Shown in pieces: positions 20,707-35,754 of a stretch of DNA of 64,000 nt. The position numbers and the translations under genes are program-made. The stretch lies in the NCBI RefSeq assembly GCF_000380505.1, contig NZ_AQYH01000007.1, positions 62,001 to 126,000 on the forward strand, in the 5' to 3' direction. This DNA is from Kaistia granuli DSM 23481. GTDB taxonomy: Bacteria; Pseudomonadota; Alphaproteobacteria; Rhizobiales; Kaistiaceae. The first letter of the stretch is position 1. The number at the start of each line of letters is the position of its first letter. A model generated the notes under the pieces. It had not been told where the DNA came from. It worked only from the letters and a program-made list of their open reading frames with translations, and ran no database searches.

Positions 20707-20815
20707 TCGCCAGGACGGAACCGACATGGCTTTCGTCCCTCAATTCCAGTCGATCCCGGCACGCCCCCGCGTTCCGGGTCGTCTTCTGGTGGCAGGGGCG
20801 GATGCCCGCGAACTT

Positions 20816-20838
20816 GGCGCGCCCCTTCCGGGCGCGCT
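20816..20838 (+). other. hairpin in the sucB-lpdA gap
   Basis: The 254-bp gap between sucB and lpdA holds a GC-rich palindrome (GCGCGCC...GGGCGCGC, about 20816-20838) followed by TTCTCC. A 47-codon frame starting at 20726 ends at 20869 but shows no homology and no clear ribosome site, so it was not called. The gap may carry the lpdA promoter. Confidence 0.35.
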
Positions 20839-20960
20839 TCTCCATTCAGCCGGCCGGAGCATCGGATAGGCGCATCGCGCCGCCGAACGCATCCGGCCAT
20901 TTTCGTATTTGCGCGGTACATCGCGCCGCTGGCTAACGCCAAAATCGTCCGGGAGACCCC

Positions 20961-22358
<1,398 letters not shown>

Positions 22359-22400
22359 GGGTCGGCCGTCGCCGGTGTTTTTCGGCGGCGCAGACAACGG

Positions 22401-22440
22401 AAAGCCGGCGCCCTTGCACAAAGGGCGCCGGCTTTCTTGT
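22401..22440. terminator. bidirectional terminator between lpdA and the MFS gene
   Basis: A perfect 15-bp stem (22401-22415 with 22421-22435, loop GCACA) with AAA and TTT ends on both sides. It lies between two convergent genes and suits both directions. Confidence 0.85.
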
Positions 22441-22448
22441 TTTGAGGT

Positions 22449-23768
22449 TCAGGTCAGCGGCTTCTGCTTGGTCTCGACGTCGATCGCCGCCGTGGCGACG
22501 GCGCCGAGCAGCAAGATCACGGCGAACAGGCCGAGCGCGACGTTGAAGGAATAGGCGACGACCGCGCCCACCAGCGTCGGTGCCAGCAGGCCGCCGAGGC
22601 GCGCCATCGCGCCGGCGAGACCCATGCCGCTGGCGCGCAGCGGCGTCGGGTAGAGTTCCGGCGTGAAGGCGTAGAGCGCGCCCCAGGTGCCGAGCAGCGC
22701 GAAGCTCATCAGCATCATCGCCGCGCCGATCCAGAACGGGTCCGCCAGCACGGCATAGAGGAAGCAGCCGGCCGCCGAGAGCAGCAGGAAGGCGATCAGC
22801 GTCGGCTTGCGACCCCAGCTCTCGACGCCCCAGGCGGCGAGCGCGTAGCCCGGGATCTGCGCCAGCGCCAGCAGCACCAGGAAGCCGTAGCCGCGCAGAT
22901 AGCCATAGCCTTCGCCGCCGGAGACCAGCTTGCCCGGCAGCCAGACGAAGATGCCGTAATAGGAGATCGACACCAGCAGCCAGGCGGCGAGGATCAGCCA
23001 GGAGCGGCGGGCATAGGGTCCGGTGAACAGGGCCGAGAGCGGCAGGCGCGGTTCGTTGGTGTCGGTCAGCCTGCCGGCCAGGATCGGCTTGCCGTTGGTG
23101 GTGGCGATCTGGTCGAGCACCTTCTTGGCTTCGAGCGCCTTGCCGGTGCGCAGCAGGTAGAAGGGCGATTCCGGCACCCAGAAGCGCAGCGCCAGGCCGA
23201 TCAGAGCCGGCAGCGCCGTGATGATGAAGATGAAGCGCCAGGCGTCCGCCATCTCGTTGGCGGCGGCATACCAGGCGGCGAGCGCGACGATCACGGTACC
23301 GACGGCCCAGAAGCCCTCGAGACCGACCAGCCAGCGGCCGCGCCGGTTCGCGGGCAGGAACTCGGCCATCATCGCGTAGTCGACCGGCAGCGTGCCGCCG
23401 ACGGCGAGGCCGGTCAGGAAGCGGAACACCAAGAGCATGGTGAAATCGGAGGCGAAGGCCGAGGCGAGACCGAACAGCGCATCCATCAGCACGGTGATGA
23501 TCAGCAGGTTGCGGCGGCCGATGCGGTCGGCAAGGCGCCCGAAGGCGGCGGCGCCGATCAGCATGCCGACGAAGAAGATCGTGCCGGTCTGGAGCGCGGC
23601 GGGCAGGCTCAGCCCGAAGGTCCTGGCGATCGCCGGCGCCGTGAAGCCGATCGACAGCACCTGCATGGCGTCGGCCGTCCAGACGAGGCCGAAGATCAGG
23701 AACAGGCGGCGCTGGAACGCCCCGGTTCCGGCGGCGTTCAGCCCCTCGTCGATGGTAAGGTTGCGCAT
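22449..23768 (-). CDS. MFS transporter (sugar/aromatic-acid porter-like)
   Basis: 439 residues from the ATG at 23768, chosen because GGGGAG lies 6 bp upstream; a longer frame to 23888 adds unlike sequence. About twelve membrane helices. The loop 2-3 motif is GRLADRIGRRNLLIITVL and the matching later half has WGVESWGRKPTLIAFL. The long central loop (LRTGKALEAKKVLDQIA...) is typical of the sugar porter/MhpT-type families. It is in the inner membrane and imports or exports an unknown small organic solute. No enzymes of a catabolic pathway lie beside it. Confidence 0.85.
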   Translation of the reverse strand: MRNLTIDEGLNAAGTGAFQRRLFLIFGLVWTADAMQVLSIGFTAPAIARTFGLSLPAALQTGTIFFVGMLIGAAAFGRLADRIGRRNLLIITVLMDALFGLASAFASDFTMLLVFRFLTGLAVGGTLPVDYAMMAEFLPANRRGRWLVGLEGFWAVGTVIVALAAWYAAANEMADAWRFIFIITALPALIGLALRFWVPESPFYLLRTGKALEAKKVLDQIATTNGKPILAGRLTDTNEPRLPLSALFTGPYARRSWLILAAWLLVSISYYGIFVWLPGKLVSGGEGYGYLRGYGFLVLLALAQIPGYALAAWGVESWGRKPTLIAFLLLSAAGCFLYAVLADPFWIGAAMMLMSFALLGTWGALYAFTPELYPTPLRASGMGLAGAMARLGGLLAPTLVGAVVAYSFNVALGLFAVILLLGAVATAAIDVETKQKPLT

Positions 23769-23970
23769 CGTCACTCCCCGTATGCCCGGCGCCGCGAATC
23801 GGAGCCCCCTCGGACGCTGCGTCAATCGGACAGGAGGGGGACGAGACCAAATCAACATTGGTTTCATCTTGAAAGATCCATGCTGCACTGCGGCGTTTTT
23901 GTTGGGCCACGGCCTTGATCGCGACGCGCCGACCCCTTAACCAGACCGGCCCTTCACGGAGTTCTCGATC

Positions 23971-25233
23971 ATGACAGCCTGCGGCCTCGACTTCGGCACG
24001 TCCAACACGACGCTCGGCGTGTCTGCCGCCGAAGGCCCGGCGCTGATCGCCCTCGAAGGCGCGAGCGTGACGATTCCGAGCGCGATCTTCTACACGCCAA
24101 ACGGAGCGGAACCCGCCGTCGGCCGCGCCGCCATCCGCGCCTATGTCGAGGGCACCAACGGCCGCCTCATGCGCAGCCTGAAGTCGGTGCTCGGCAGTTC
24201 GCTGATCAACGAATCGACCGCCATCGGCCGAGGCCGCGTCTCGTTCCGCGATGTGATCTCGCAATATGTCGGCATCATCAAGCAGCGCGCCGAGACGGTC
24301 GCCGACAGGCCGCTCGACGCCGTCGTGCATGGCCGTCCCGTGCATTTCGTCGACAGCGACCCCGACGGCGACCGCAAGGCCGAGGAAGCGCTGCAGGCGA
24401 TCGCCAACGAGGTCGGCTTCCGCCACATTTCCTTCCAGTACGAGCCGATCGCGGCGGCGCTCGATTATGAGCGCCAGGTCGGCGACGAGGAAATCGCGTT
24501 GATCGCCGATATCGGCGGTGGCACCTCGGATTTTTCCGTCGTCCGTCTCGGCCCGGAGCGCCGCCACAAGGCGGATCGGCTCGATGATATCCTGGCCAAT
24601 GACGGCATCCGTATCGGCGGCACGGATTTCGACCACTATCTCTCGATCGGCACCGCGATGCCGCTGCTCGGCTTCGGCTCCGGCATGAAGCGGGCCGGCC
24701 TGCCGGTCCCGTCCGGCTACTATCACGACCTCGCCACCTGGTCGTCGATCAACCGGCTCTATGAGAGCGGCATCATGCGGCAGCTGCACGAGGTGCGGCG
24801 CGAGGCGCTGCATCCCGAACTGATCGAGCGGCTGATCCATGTCGTCGAGGAGCAGGGCGGCCATCGCCTCGCCATCGACATCGAGGCGGCCAAGATCGCG
24901 CTTTCGGACGAGACGCAGGTCGAGGTCCTCCTGAACTGGATCGAGAGCGGCCTCGCCATGACGGTCGATCGGGGCGTCCTGGTCGACAAGACCCGCGGCC
25001 TCGCCGACCGTATCGCCGCGCGTATCGACGATTGCCTGCGCGATGCGGGGGTCGGGCGCGACGCCATCGACGCCGTGTTCCTGACCGGTGGCTCGACCCG
25101 GCTCGCCCATGTCCACGCGGCGATCCTCGGCACGGTGCCGGATGCGCGCGTCGTCGACGGCGACACGTTCGGCTCCGTCGGCACTGGCCTGACCATCGAG
25201 GCCGCCGCCCGCTACGGGGTCGTCGCGGCCTGA
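23971..25233 (+). CDS. Hsp70-family ATPase-domain protein (YegD-like)
   Basis: 420 residues. It keeps the Hsp70/actin-fold nucleotide motifs: phosphate-1 GLDFGTSNTTLGV at the start, phosphate-2 IADIGGGTSDFSVVRLG near residue 173 and the adenosine motif FLTGGSTRLAHVH near residue 370. The substrate-binding beta domain of DnaK is missing. This matches the YegD group, whose function is poorly known. The 3' end overlaps the tail of the opposite-strand XRE gene by 22 bp. The start lies about 200 bp from the divergent MFS gene. No J-protein or GrpE nearby. Confidence 0.85.
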   Translation: MTACGLDFGTSNTTLGVSAAEGPALIALEGASVTIPSAIFYTPNGAEPAVGRAAIRAYVEGTNGRLMRSLKSVLGSSLINESTAIGRGRVSFRDVISQYVGIIKQRAETVADRPLDAVVHGRPVHFVDSDPDGDRKAEEALQAIANEVGFRHISFQYEPIAAALDYERQVGDEEIALIADIGGGTSDFSVVRLGPERRHKADRLDDILANDGIRIGGTDFDHYLSIGTAMPLLGFGSGMKRAGLPVPSGYYHDLATWSSINRLYESGIMRQLHEVRREALHPELIERLIHVVEEQGGHRLAIDIEAAKIALSDETQVEVLLNWIESGLAMTVDRGVLVDKTRGLADRIAARIDDCLRDAGVGRDAIDAVFLTGGSTRLAHVHAAILGTVPDARVVDGDTFGSVGTGLTIEAAARYGVVAA

Positions 25234-26057
25234 TCCCGATCGTCGCTGGCCGGCGTCAGCAGGACCAGCTTGATGTCCGGATGGCGCGCCAGCAGGAAGG
25301 TTGTCTGTTCGTAGCGCAGGAAGCCGTCCACCGGATGGTCGAAGGTGCGCAGCCCGCCTTCACGGTCAACGACGGCGTGGGCTTCCCACGCCTCGGCAAA
25401 GAACGGGCTGGCGCGGGAAAGCTCGTCGACGAGCGCCCGCATTTCGGGCGATTCCAGATGGCGGCTGTAGTCGGCGCGGAACTCCGCCGCGACCCGCCTC
25501 GCGCGCGTCGCCCAGTCATGGATGACCGTCCGCGCCAGCGGCACGCGGAAGATGTAGCGCAGCAGATTGTTTTCACATGAAACGCTTCCCGGGGCCGAGG
25601 CCCCGTCGAGCCAGCCGCTGAAGAGATGCGCCGCGGCGGCGTTCCAGGCGAGCGCCGTCCAGGCGCGGTCGAGGACATATGCGGGCGTCGGCAGCGCATC
25701 GAGCGTTGCGGGGAGGCCGGCCGGCAGGACGTCGGCGCTGGCATCCCCGGCCGCCTGCGGATCGCGCCGGCCGCCAAGATCGAACAGGTAAGCCCGCTCG
25801 GCCGGCGTCAGCCGCATCACCCGCGCCAGTCGCGCCAGTGCGTTGGCAGAGACGGCGATGTCGCGGCCCTGTTCGATCCAGCTCAGCCAGGTAGCGCCGA
25901 CGCCGGAGAGCTGCGCCAGCTCCTCACGGCGCAGGCCGGGCGTGCGCCGGCGCGCGCCCGGATCCAGCCCGAACATGGATGGTTGCAGGCGCTCGCGATG
26001 GGCGCGGACGAATTCGCCCAGCTCCTGGCGGCGGACGGTCTCGGTTTCCGGGATCAT
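25212..26057 (-). CDS. XRE-family regulator with MmyB-like ligand domain
   Basis: 281 residues from the ATG at 26057. The N-terminal HTH contains LRREELAQLSGVGATWLSWIEQGRDI followed by ANALARLARVMRLTPAERAYLFDL. The C-terminal part (about 105-270) is the MmyB-like PAS-type ligand-binding region, with TPAYVLDRAWTALAWNAAA and FHVK/ENNLLRYIF-type segments. Such proteins bind small ligands, often fatty acids. It is transcribed away from the SAM methyltransferase gene at 26172, and a 25-bp inverted repeat lies in the gap, so it probably controls that gene and itself. Ligand unknown. Confidence 0.85.
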   Translation of the reverse strand: MIPETETVRRQELGEFVRAHRERLQPSMFGLDPGARRRTPGLRREELAQLSGVGATWLSWIEQGRDIAVSANALARLARVMRLTPAERAYLFDLGGRRDPQAAGDASADVLPAGLPATLDALPTPAYVLDRAWTALAWNAAAAHLFSGWLDGASAPGSVSCENNLLRYIFRVPLARTVIHDWATRARRVAAEFRADYSRHLESPEMRALVDELSRASPFFAEAWEAHAVVDREGGLRTFDHPVDGFLRYEQTTFLLARHPDIKLVLLTPASDDRDQAATTP

Positions 26058-26068
26058 GGTAGCATTTA

Positions 26069-26093
26069 TACCAGGATAAACTTGGATCTGGTA
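26069..26093. promoter_or_regulatory. inverted repeat between the XRE and methyltransferase genes
   Basis: TACCAG-N13-CTGGTA, with perfect 6-bp arms 26069-26074 and 26088-26093. It is 12 bp from the XRE start and 79 bp from the divergent gene. Likely operator for the XRE regulator. Confidence 0.4.
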
Positions 26094-26171
26094 CGGGGTT
26101 ATCGGGGCTGGCATGCACGACGTCGACGGTTGATCATCACCACCCACCGGACGACCGCACGGATAGGCATC

Positions 26172-26978
26172 ATGACCCAGTCACCCTCCGCTTCCACGCC
26201 ACCCCCGGCGACCCGCAACGCCAGCCACGAGGCGCTGGTCGTGCAGCAGTTCGGCGCGCAGGCCTCCGCCTATGTCGCCAGCGCCGTGCACGCCGCCGGC
26301 GACGATCTCGGCCAGATGGTCGCGATTGCCGGCCGGACGCCGGGCGCGAAGGCGCTGGATCTCGGCTGCGGCGGCGGCCATGTCAGCTATGGTGTCGCGC
26401 CGGTGGTCGCCTCCGTCGTCGCCTACGACCTGTCGGCGGAGATGTTGGCAGCCGTGGCGGCCGAGGCGATGAAGCGCGGCATCGCCAATCTGACGACGCG
26501 GCAGGGCGCCGCCGAGGCCTTGCCCTTCGCGGACGGGTCGTTCGACGTCGTGCTGTCGCGCTATTCGGCGCATCACTGGCAGGATGTGCGCAAGGGCGTT
26601 CGCGAGGCGCGGCGTGTGTTGCGCGCCGGCGGTACGGCCGTGATCTCCGACATCATCGCGCCGGAGAGCCCGGTCTGCGATACCTTCCTGCAGACCTTCG
26701 AGATGCTGCGCGATCCCTCGCATGTGCGGGACTATTCGAGCGCCGAATGGGTGGCGATCGCGACCGAGGCCGGCTTCGCCGTCACCGGCGTGACGCGCCG
26801 CCGCCTGCCGCTCGATTTTTCCGCCTGGGTCGGCCGCATGCGGACGCCGGAGGTGCAGGTCGCGGCGATCCGGGCGCTGCAGGCGGCGATGTCCGAGCCG
26901 GTGCGCCGGCATTTCGAGATCGCGGCGGACGGCTCCTTCGCGATCGATCAGGCGGTGTTCGAGCTGGTCGCGCTCTGA
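26172..26978 (+). CDS. class I SAM-dependent methyltransferase (UbiE/Methyltransf_11-like)
   Basis: 268 residues from the ATG at 26172. SAM motif I KALDLGCGGGHVSYGVA near residue 60, acidic loop VVAYDLSAEML, and the post-motif DVVLSRYSAHHWQDVRKGVREARRVLRAGG. The C-terminal part (about 180-268) has a fold expected of small-molecule methyltransferases. Cytosolic. It is regulated most likely by the adjacent divergent XRE protein. The substrate cannot be told from sequence; UbiE-like quinone methylation is unlikely since this is not the canonical ubiE. It directly abuts xerC tail to tail. Confidence 0.85.
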   Translation: MTQSPSASTPPPATRNASHEALVVQQFGAQASAYVASAVHAAGDDLGQMVAIAGRTPGAKALDLGCGGGHVSYGVAPVVASVVAYDLSAEMLAAVAAEAMKRGIANLTTRQGAAEALPFADGSFDVVLSRYSAHHWQDVRKGVREARRVLRAGGTAVISDIIAPESPVCDTFLQTFEMLRDPSHVRDYSSAEWVAIATEAGFAVTGVTRRRLPLDFSAWVGRMRTPEVQVAAIRALQAAMSEPVRRHFEIAADGSFAIDQAVFELVAL

Positions 26979-27938
26979 TCAGTCGGCGCGGTTGCCGTCG
27001 GAGCGCGGATGCGCGCTCTCGAACACGGCGAGCAGGCGCTCGGTGTCGACGGCGGTATAGACCTGCGTCGTCGACAGGCTGGCATGGCCGAGCAGTTCCT
27101 GGATGGCGCGGAGATCGCCGCCATTGGCGAGCAGATGCGTTGCGAAGGAGTGTCGCAGCGCGTGCGGCGTGGCGCTGTCGGCGAGACCGAGCGCGCCGCG
27201 CAGCCGCGCCATGGCGAGCTGGATGATCCGCGCCTTGAGCGGGCCACCGCGCACGCCGAGGAAGAGCGGCCCCTCCGGCTTCGATTGCGACGGCGCCAGG
27301 CGGAGATATTCTGAGACCGCCTCCGCCACGACGGGCAGTACGGGCACGAGCCTTGTCTTGCCGCCCTTGCCGACGACGCGCAGAGTGGCGCTCGCATCGA
27401 GCGGCGCCTCGGCGCGGCGGATGCCGAGCGCTTCGGAGATGCGCAGGCCCGAGCCGTAGCAGAGCGCCAGCACGGCGGCGTTGCGCGCCGCCACCCAGGG
27501 CTCCTCGTCGAGCTGCTCATCCATCTCGACCACACGCAGCGCCGCCGGTGCGGCGAGCGGCCGGGGCAGGGTCTTTGGTTGACGCGGGGCGCGCATGGCG
27601 CGGAAGGCGGCGCCGTTGGCGAGGCCCTCGCGCTCCAGGAAGCCGATGAAGGAGCGGATGCCGGCCAGCCCGCGCGCCAGCGTCCTGGCGCCCGCGCCGG
27701 CGCCACGGCGCGTCGCCATGAAGCCTCTGAGGTCGGCGGTGCGCAGGGCGGCGATGTCGGCGACAGCAGGCGGATTGCCGATATGGCCGGTCAGGAAGGA
27801 CAGGAACTGTTCGAGATCGCGCGAATAGGCTTCCAGCGTCTTCGGCGACAGCCGTTTCTCGCCGCGCAGATGTTCGCCCCACGCCTCGATCTGGTCGAGC
27901 GTGTCGCGGGCGGCGATGACAAGGGGCGGCGCGGACAT
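26979..27938 (-). CDS. xerC: tyrosine recombinase XerC
   Basis: 319 residues. The N-terminal SAM-like domain (about 10-100) has LRGEKRLSPKTLEAYSRDLEQFLSFL. The catalytic residues are Arg in CYGSGLRISEALG, Lys in the KGGKTRLVPV region, HALRHSFATHL (His-Arg) and GHASLSTTQVYTAV (His and the nucleophilic Tyr). It resolves chromosome dimers at dif with XerD. It is complete and lies at a chromosomal location beside priA, as in related genomes. It should not be confused with the island integrase at 49615-50733. Confidence 0.92.
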   Translation of the reverse strand: MSAPPLVIAARDTLDQIEAWGEHLRGEKRLSPKTLEAYSRDLEQFLSFLTGHIGNPPAVADIAALRTADLRGFMATRRGAGAGARTLARGLAGIRSFIGFLEREGLANGAAFRAMRAPRQPKTLPRPLAAPAALRVVEMDEQLDEEPWVAARNAAVLALCYGSGLRISEALGIRRAEAPLDASATLRVVGKGGKTRLVPVLPVVAEAVSEYLRLAPSQSKPEGPLFLGVRGGPLKARIIQLAMARLRGALGLADSATPHALRHSFATHLLANGGDLRAIQELLGHASLSTTQVYTAVDTERLLAVFESAHPRSDGNRAD

Positions 27939-28452
27939 GGCTGGATGAAGCCGCCGGCACGGTTAGGAAACCGTTAAGGAAGGGCTCCGGCGGGGATAGA
28001 TCCGCGATCTGTGCTCGCTCGTCCGGCGCATGGGATGATGAGCCGTTCCCGCCCATGAAGAGGGCGAACCGGTCGTTCCGAGACGCGGGCGGGGATGCGA
28101 GGGCTGTGGCGGTGGGGCGTAACGAACTTTCACCGTTCCGGCGGCGCGGTCGCAGGCACTGGTCCCCGCAAGCGCTGGGGTCCGGGGCGGGGCGGGAGCG
28201 ATCCCAGCGCCGCCGGGCGGGTGGAGAAAGAAAAGCGTTAGCACCCGGAGTCACTGCGGTCGTGTGAAAACCCTCGCCGCGCGGGGCCTCGGATCGTCCT
28301 GGCGGGCGGTGCGAGCACCGAATTCAAGGATCCTTTCGCCGGCAGCCGCTCGCCGCCGGCGGACCGATGTGCCCCGCGCGCCTCTTCACCGTCGCCGGCA
28401 AACCGCCCGCGCGGCGAAACCGGCTGCCGGATGGTCTTCGCTCGGGCGGTCG
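27939..28452. other. 514-bp gap before the ABM gene, no gene recognised
   Basis: GC-rich stretch between xerC (minus) and the ABM gene (minus). A short hairpin, ACGGTT-AGGA-AACCGT, lies near 27959-27974 next to the xerC start. Several open frames cross the region but none show homology, a ribosome site or biased codon use. It may hold the xerC promoter. Confidence 0.4.
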
Positions 28453-28749
28453 CTACAGCGGCAGCGGCTCGGTGAAATGCGTCACCGTCGGGAAGGGCTC
28501 GTAGAAGTCGTGCAGCAGCGCCTTCCAGCGCAGGTAGCGGTCGGAGGCGCGGAAGCCCGGGTCGTGGTCGGTGAGCGCCTCCCAGCGCACCAGCAGCAGG
28601 TAGGTGCCGGGCTGCTCGATCGACGGCCGAACCTCCATGCCGAGGAAGCCGGGACTGGCGGCGATCAGGGGCGCCGCCTCGGCCATGGCGGTTTCGAAAG
28701 CCGCCGATTGGCCGGGCTTCACGTTGAGAAGGGCATGTTCCAGGATCAT
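28453..28749 (-). CDS. antibiotic-biosynthesis-monooxygenase (ABM) domain protein
   Basis: 98 residues from the ATG at 28749. Family features: MILEHALLNVKPGQSAAFETAMAEAAPLIAASPGFLGMEV, then the YLLLVRWEALTDHDPGFRASDRYLRW strand-loop. This is a dimeric ferredoxin-like alpha/beta fold seen in quinol monooxygenases such as YgiN and in haem-degrading enzymes. There is no haem-binding signature, so the substrate is open. A longer frame to 28860 overlaps the priA upstream region and is not conserved. It is divergent from priA with an 82-bp gap. Confidence 0.8.
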   Translation of the reverse strand: MILEHALLNVKPGQSAAFETAMAEAAPLIAASPGFLGMEVRPSIEQPGTYLLLVRWEALTDHDPGFRASDRYLRWKALLHDFYEPFPTVTHFTEPLPL

Positions 28750-28831
28750 GATGGCTCGCCTCGTGCAGAGAACGCTATTATGGGGGCCATGAAGGCGGCA
28801 TCGTCGACCGCTTCGTTCATCGCTCCGTCGA

Positions 28832-31018
28832 TTGGGTTTCGGATTGGAATTGGGCCGCACCGTGTCCGTCCTGCTGCCGCTGGCGGTGGATGGACCCTAT
28901 ACCTACAAAGTGCCGGCTGGCCTCGATCTGGCGCCGGGCGACATCGTGCGCGTGCCGCTCGGCCCGCGCGAGATGATCGGCGCCGTCTGGGACGATCCTG
29001 TCGATCCCTCCGTCGGCCACAACCGGCTGCGGGCCGTCCTGCATCGCTATGATTCGCCGCCGCTCGACGAGACACTTCGCCGATTCGTCGACTGGGTGGC
29101 GAACTACACGCTCACCCAGCGCGGCATGGTGCTGCGGATGGTGCTGCGCGCACCGGAGGCGCTGGAACCCGAGCGATCCGTGCCGGCGCTTCGCCATTCC
29201 GGCCGGCAGCCGGATCGCATCACGGCGGCCCGCCAGCGTGTGCTGGATGCGCTGGCCGGCGGCGAGCCGATGCCGAAAAGCGCCGTGGCGGGCTTCGCCG
29301 CCGTCTCCTCCAGCGTCGTCAACGGCCTCGTCGAGCAGGGCGTGCTGGAGGCACTGATGCTGCCGCCGCCGGCGCTGACCCTGCCGCCCGAGCCGGATTT
29401 CGCCCGGCCGACCTTCGATCCCGGCCAGGCCGACGCGGCGACGGTCCTGCGCGCCAGCGTCGACGAGGGCGCCTTCTCGGTGACTCTGATCGACGGCGTC
29501 ACCGGCTCGGGCAAGACGGAGGTCTATTTCGAGGCGCTGGCGGAGACGCTGCGCGCCGGCCGGCAGGCGCTGGTGCTGCTGCCCGAGATCGCGCTGACCG
29601 TCGACTTCCTTGATCGATTCGCCCGTCGATTCGGTCACCGCCCGGCCGAATGGCACTCCGAGATGCAGCCGCGCATGCGCGAGCGGGTGTGGCGTGGTGT
29701 CGCCACGGGCGCGGTGCAGGCCGTCGTCGGCGCTCGCTCGGCCCTGTTCCTGCCGTTCGCGAAGCTCGGCCTCGTCGTCGTCGACGAAGAGCATGACACC
29801 GCCTACAAGCAGGAGGAGGGCGTCATCTACAACGCCCGCGACATGGCGGTCGTGCGCGGCCATCTCGGCGGCTTCCCGGTAGTGCTCGCCTCGGCGACGC
29901 CGTCGATCGAGAGCCGCGTCAATGCCGATCAGGGCCGCTACCGGCGCATCGTGCTCTCGGCCCGCTACGCGGCGGCGAAGCTGCCGGAGATCAAGCCGGT
30001 CGACCTGCGCATCGACGCGCCGGAGCGCGGCCAGTTCCTGGCGCCGTCGCTGGTCACGGCGATCGAGGAGACCATCGCCGCCAAGGGCCAGGCGCTGCTC
30101 TTCCTCAACCGGCGCGGTTACGCGCCGCTGACGCTCTGCCGGAGCTGCGGCCACCGCTTCCAATGCCCCAACTGCTCGACCTGGCTGGTCGACCATCGGT
30201 TTCGCGGCCAGCTCGTCTGTCACCACTGCGGCCATACCGAGCGCCGCCCCGATCAGTGCCCGGTCTGCGACGCCGAGGACAGCCTCGTCGCCTGCGGACC
30301 CGGCGTCGAGCGCGTGGCGGAGGAGGTGGCCACGCGCTTCCCCGATGCGCGAAAAATCGTGCTGTCGAGCGACCTGCTCGGCGGCGTCAAGCGGATGCGC
30401 CAGGAACTCGACGCCATCCGGGACGGTGCCGCCGACATCATCATCGGCACGCAGCTGGTCGCCAAGGGCCACAATTTCCCGCTGTTGGCGCTGGTCGGCG
30501 TCGTCGATGCCGATCTCGGCCTCGCCCATGGCGACCCGCGCGCGGCCGAGCGCACCTTCCAGCTGCTGGCGCAGGTGACCGGCCGCGCCGGTCGCGCCGG
30601 CGGCGACAGCCGGGCGCTGCTGCAGACCTACGCGCCGGAGCATCCCGTCATTGCCGCCATTGCCTCGGGCGACCGCGAGGCGTTCTACGCCCGCGAGATC
30701 GAGGCGCGCCGCGTCGCCGTGTTGCCGCCCTTCGGCCGGCTCGCCGGCATCATCGTCTCGGCCGCCGACCGGGCGACGTCCTATGGCTATGCCATGGCGC
30801 TGCGCCGGAGCGCGCCGGAGAGCGGGCCGGTGATGGTGCTCGGCCCCTCCGAGGCGCCGCTCGCCGTGCTGCGCGGCCGGCACCGCTTCCGCCTGCTCGT
30901 CCAGGCGCCCCGCGCCGTCGACCTGCAGGGCTTCCTGCGCGCCTGGCTGGCCGATGCGCCGGCGGCCCGCGGCAGCCTCCGCGTGCAGGTCGATATCGAC
31001 CCGCAGAGCTTTCTTTGA
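28832..31018 (+). CDS. priA: primosomal protein N' (replication restart helicase PriA)
   Basis: About 728 residues if the TTG at 28832 is used; a TTG at 28844 or GTG at 28862 (directly before SVLLPLAVDGPYTY) are alternatives, and no ATG fits. DNA-binding N-terminus, then SF2 motifs: GVTGSGKTEVYFEAL, VVDEEHDTAYKQEEG, LASATPSIES. Zinc cluster of paired Cys: CRSCGHRFQCPNC, CHHCGHTERRPDQCPVC. The end carries QVTGRAGRAG. It unwinds lagging-strand forks to restart replication. Single gene, followed by 213 bp before atpH. Confidence 0.93.
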   Translation: MGFGLELGRTVSVLLPLAVDGPYTYKVPAGLDLAPGDIVRVPLGPREMIGAVWDDPVDPSVGHNRLRAVLHRYDSPPLDETLRRFVDWVANYTLTQRGMVLRMVLRAPEALEPERSVPALRHSGRQPDRITAARQRVLDALAGGEPMPKSAVAGFAAVSSSVVNGLVEQGVLEALMLPPPALTLPPEPDFARPTFDPGQADAATVLRASVDEGAFSVTLIDGVTGSGKTEVYFEALAETLRAGRQALVLLPEIALTVDFLDRFARRFGHRPAEWHSEMQPRMRERVWRGVATGAVQAVVGARSALFLPFAKLGLVVVDEEHDTAYKQEEGVIYNARDMAVVRGHLGGFPVVLASATPSIESRVNADQGRYRRIVLSARYAAAKLPEIKPVDLRIDAPERGQFLAPSLVTAIEETIAAKGQALLFLNRRGYAPLTLCRSCGHRFQCPNCSTWLVDHRFRGQLVCHHCGHTERRPDQCPVCDAEDSLVACGPGVERVAEEVATRFPDARKIVLSSDLLGGVKRMRQELDAIRDGAADIIIGTQLVAKGHNFPLLALVGVVDADLGLAHGDPRAAERTFQLLAQVTGRAGRAGGDSRALLQTYAPEHPVIAAIASGDREAFYAREIEARRVAVLPPFGRLAGIIVSAADRATSYGYAMALRRSAPESGPVMVLGPSEAPLAVLRGRHRFRLLVQAPRAVDLQGFLRAWLADAPAARGSLRVQVDIDPQSFL

Positions 31019-31231
31019 TGGGTGACGTGCACGTCCGGCGGCCTTTCTGGACGATTCAAGCGGCCGGCCGTGTTGCGAGTCGCCGGATGCTGTGCTAACG
31101 AACGCGCGGCTTCGGGGAATGTCGTTTTTGACGGCTTCCACCCGCAGGAAAAATCTTCAATACGTTCAAGGCGTTGCGTGCAGCTCCCGGATCAACCCGG
31201 AAGTGGGGGCGCGTCACAGAGCGAGGATCAG

Positions 31232-33321
<2,090 letters not shown>

Positions 33322-33333
33322 ACCTAGGTTTGG

Positions 33334-33363
33334 ACCGGGTCGCCGTCGGCGGCCCGGTTTTCA
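33334..33363 (+). terminator. stem-loop between atpA and atpG
   Basis: ACCGGGTCGCC (33334-33344) pairs with GGCGGCCCGGT (33348-33358) with one G-T pair and loop GTC, followed by TTTTC. It is 13 bp after atpA and could reduce expression of distal genes relative to alpha or protect the upstream message. Confidence 0.5.
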
Positions 33364-33384
33364 TGCCGCTCGACAGGGACGCTC

Positions 33385-35728
<2,344 letters not shown>

Positions 35729-35754
35729 TCGTCTGACGAGAGAAAGAGGCCAAA

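Noticed and set aside
20726-20869. 47-codon frame between sucB and lpdA
   Set aside because: No ribosome site or homology; the frame runs through a hairpin.
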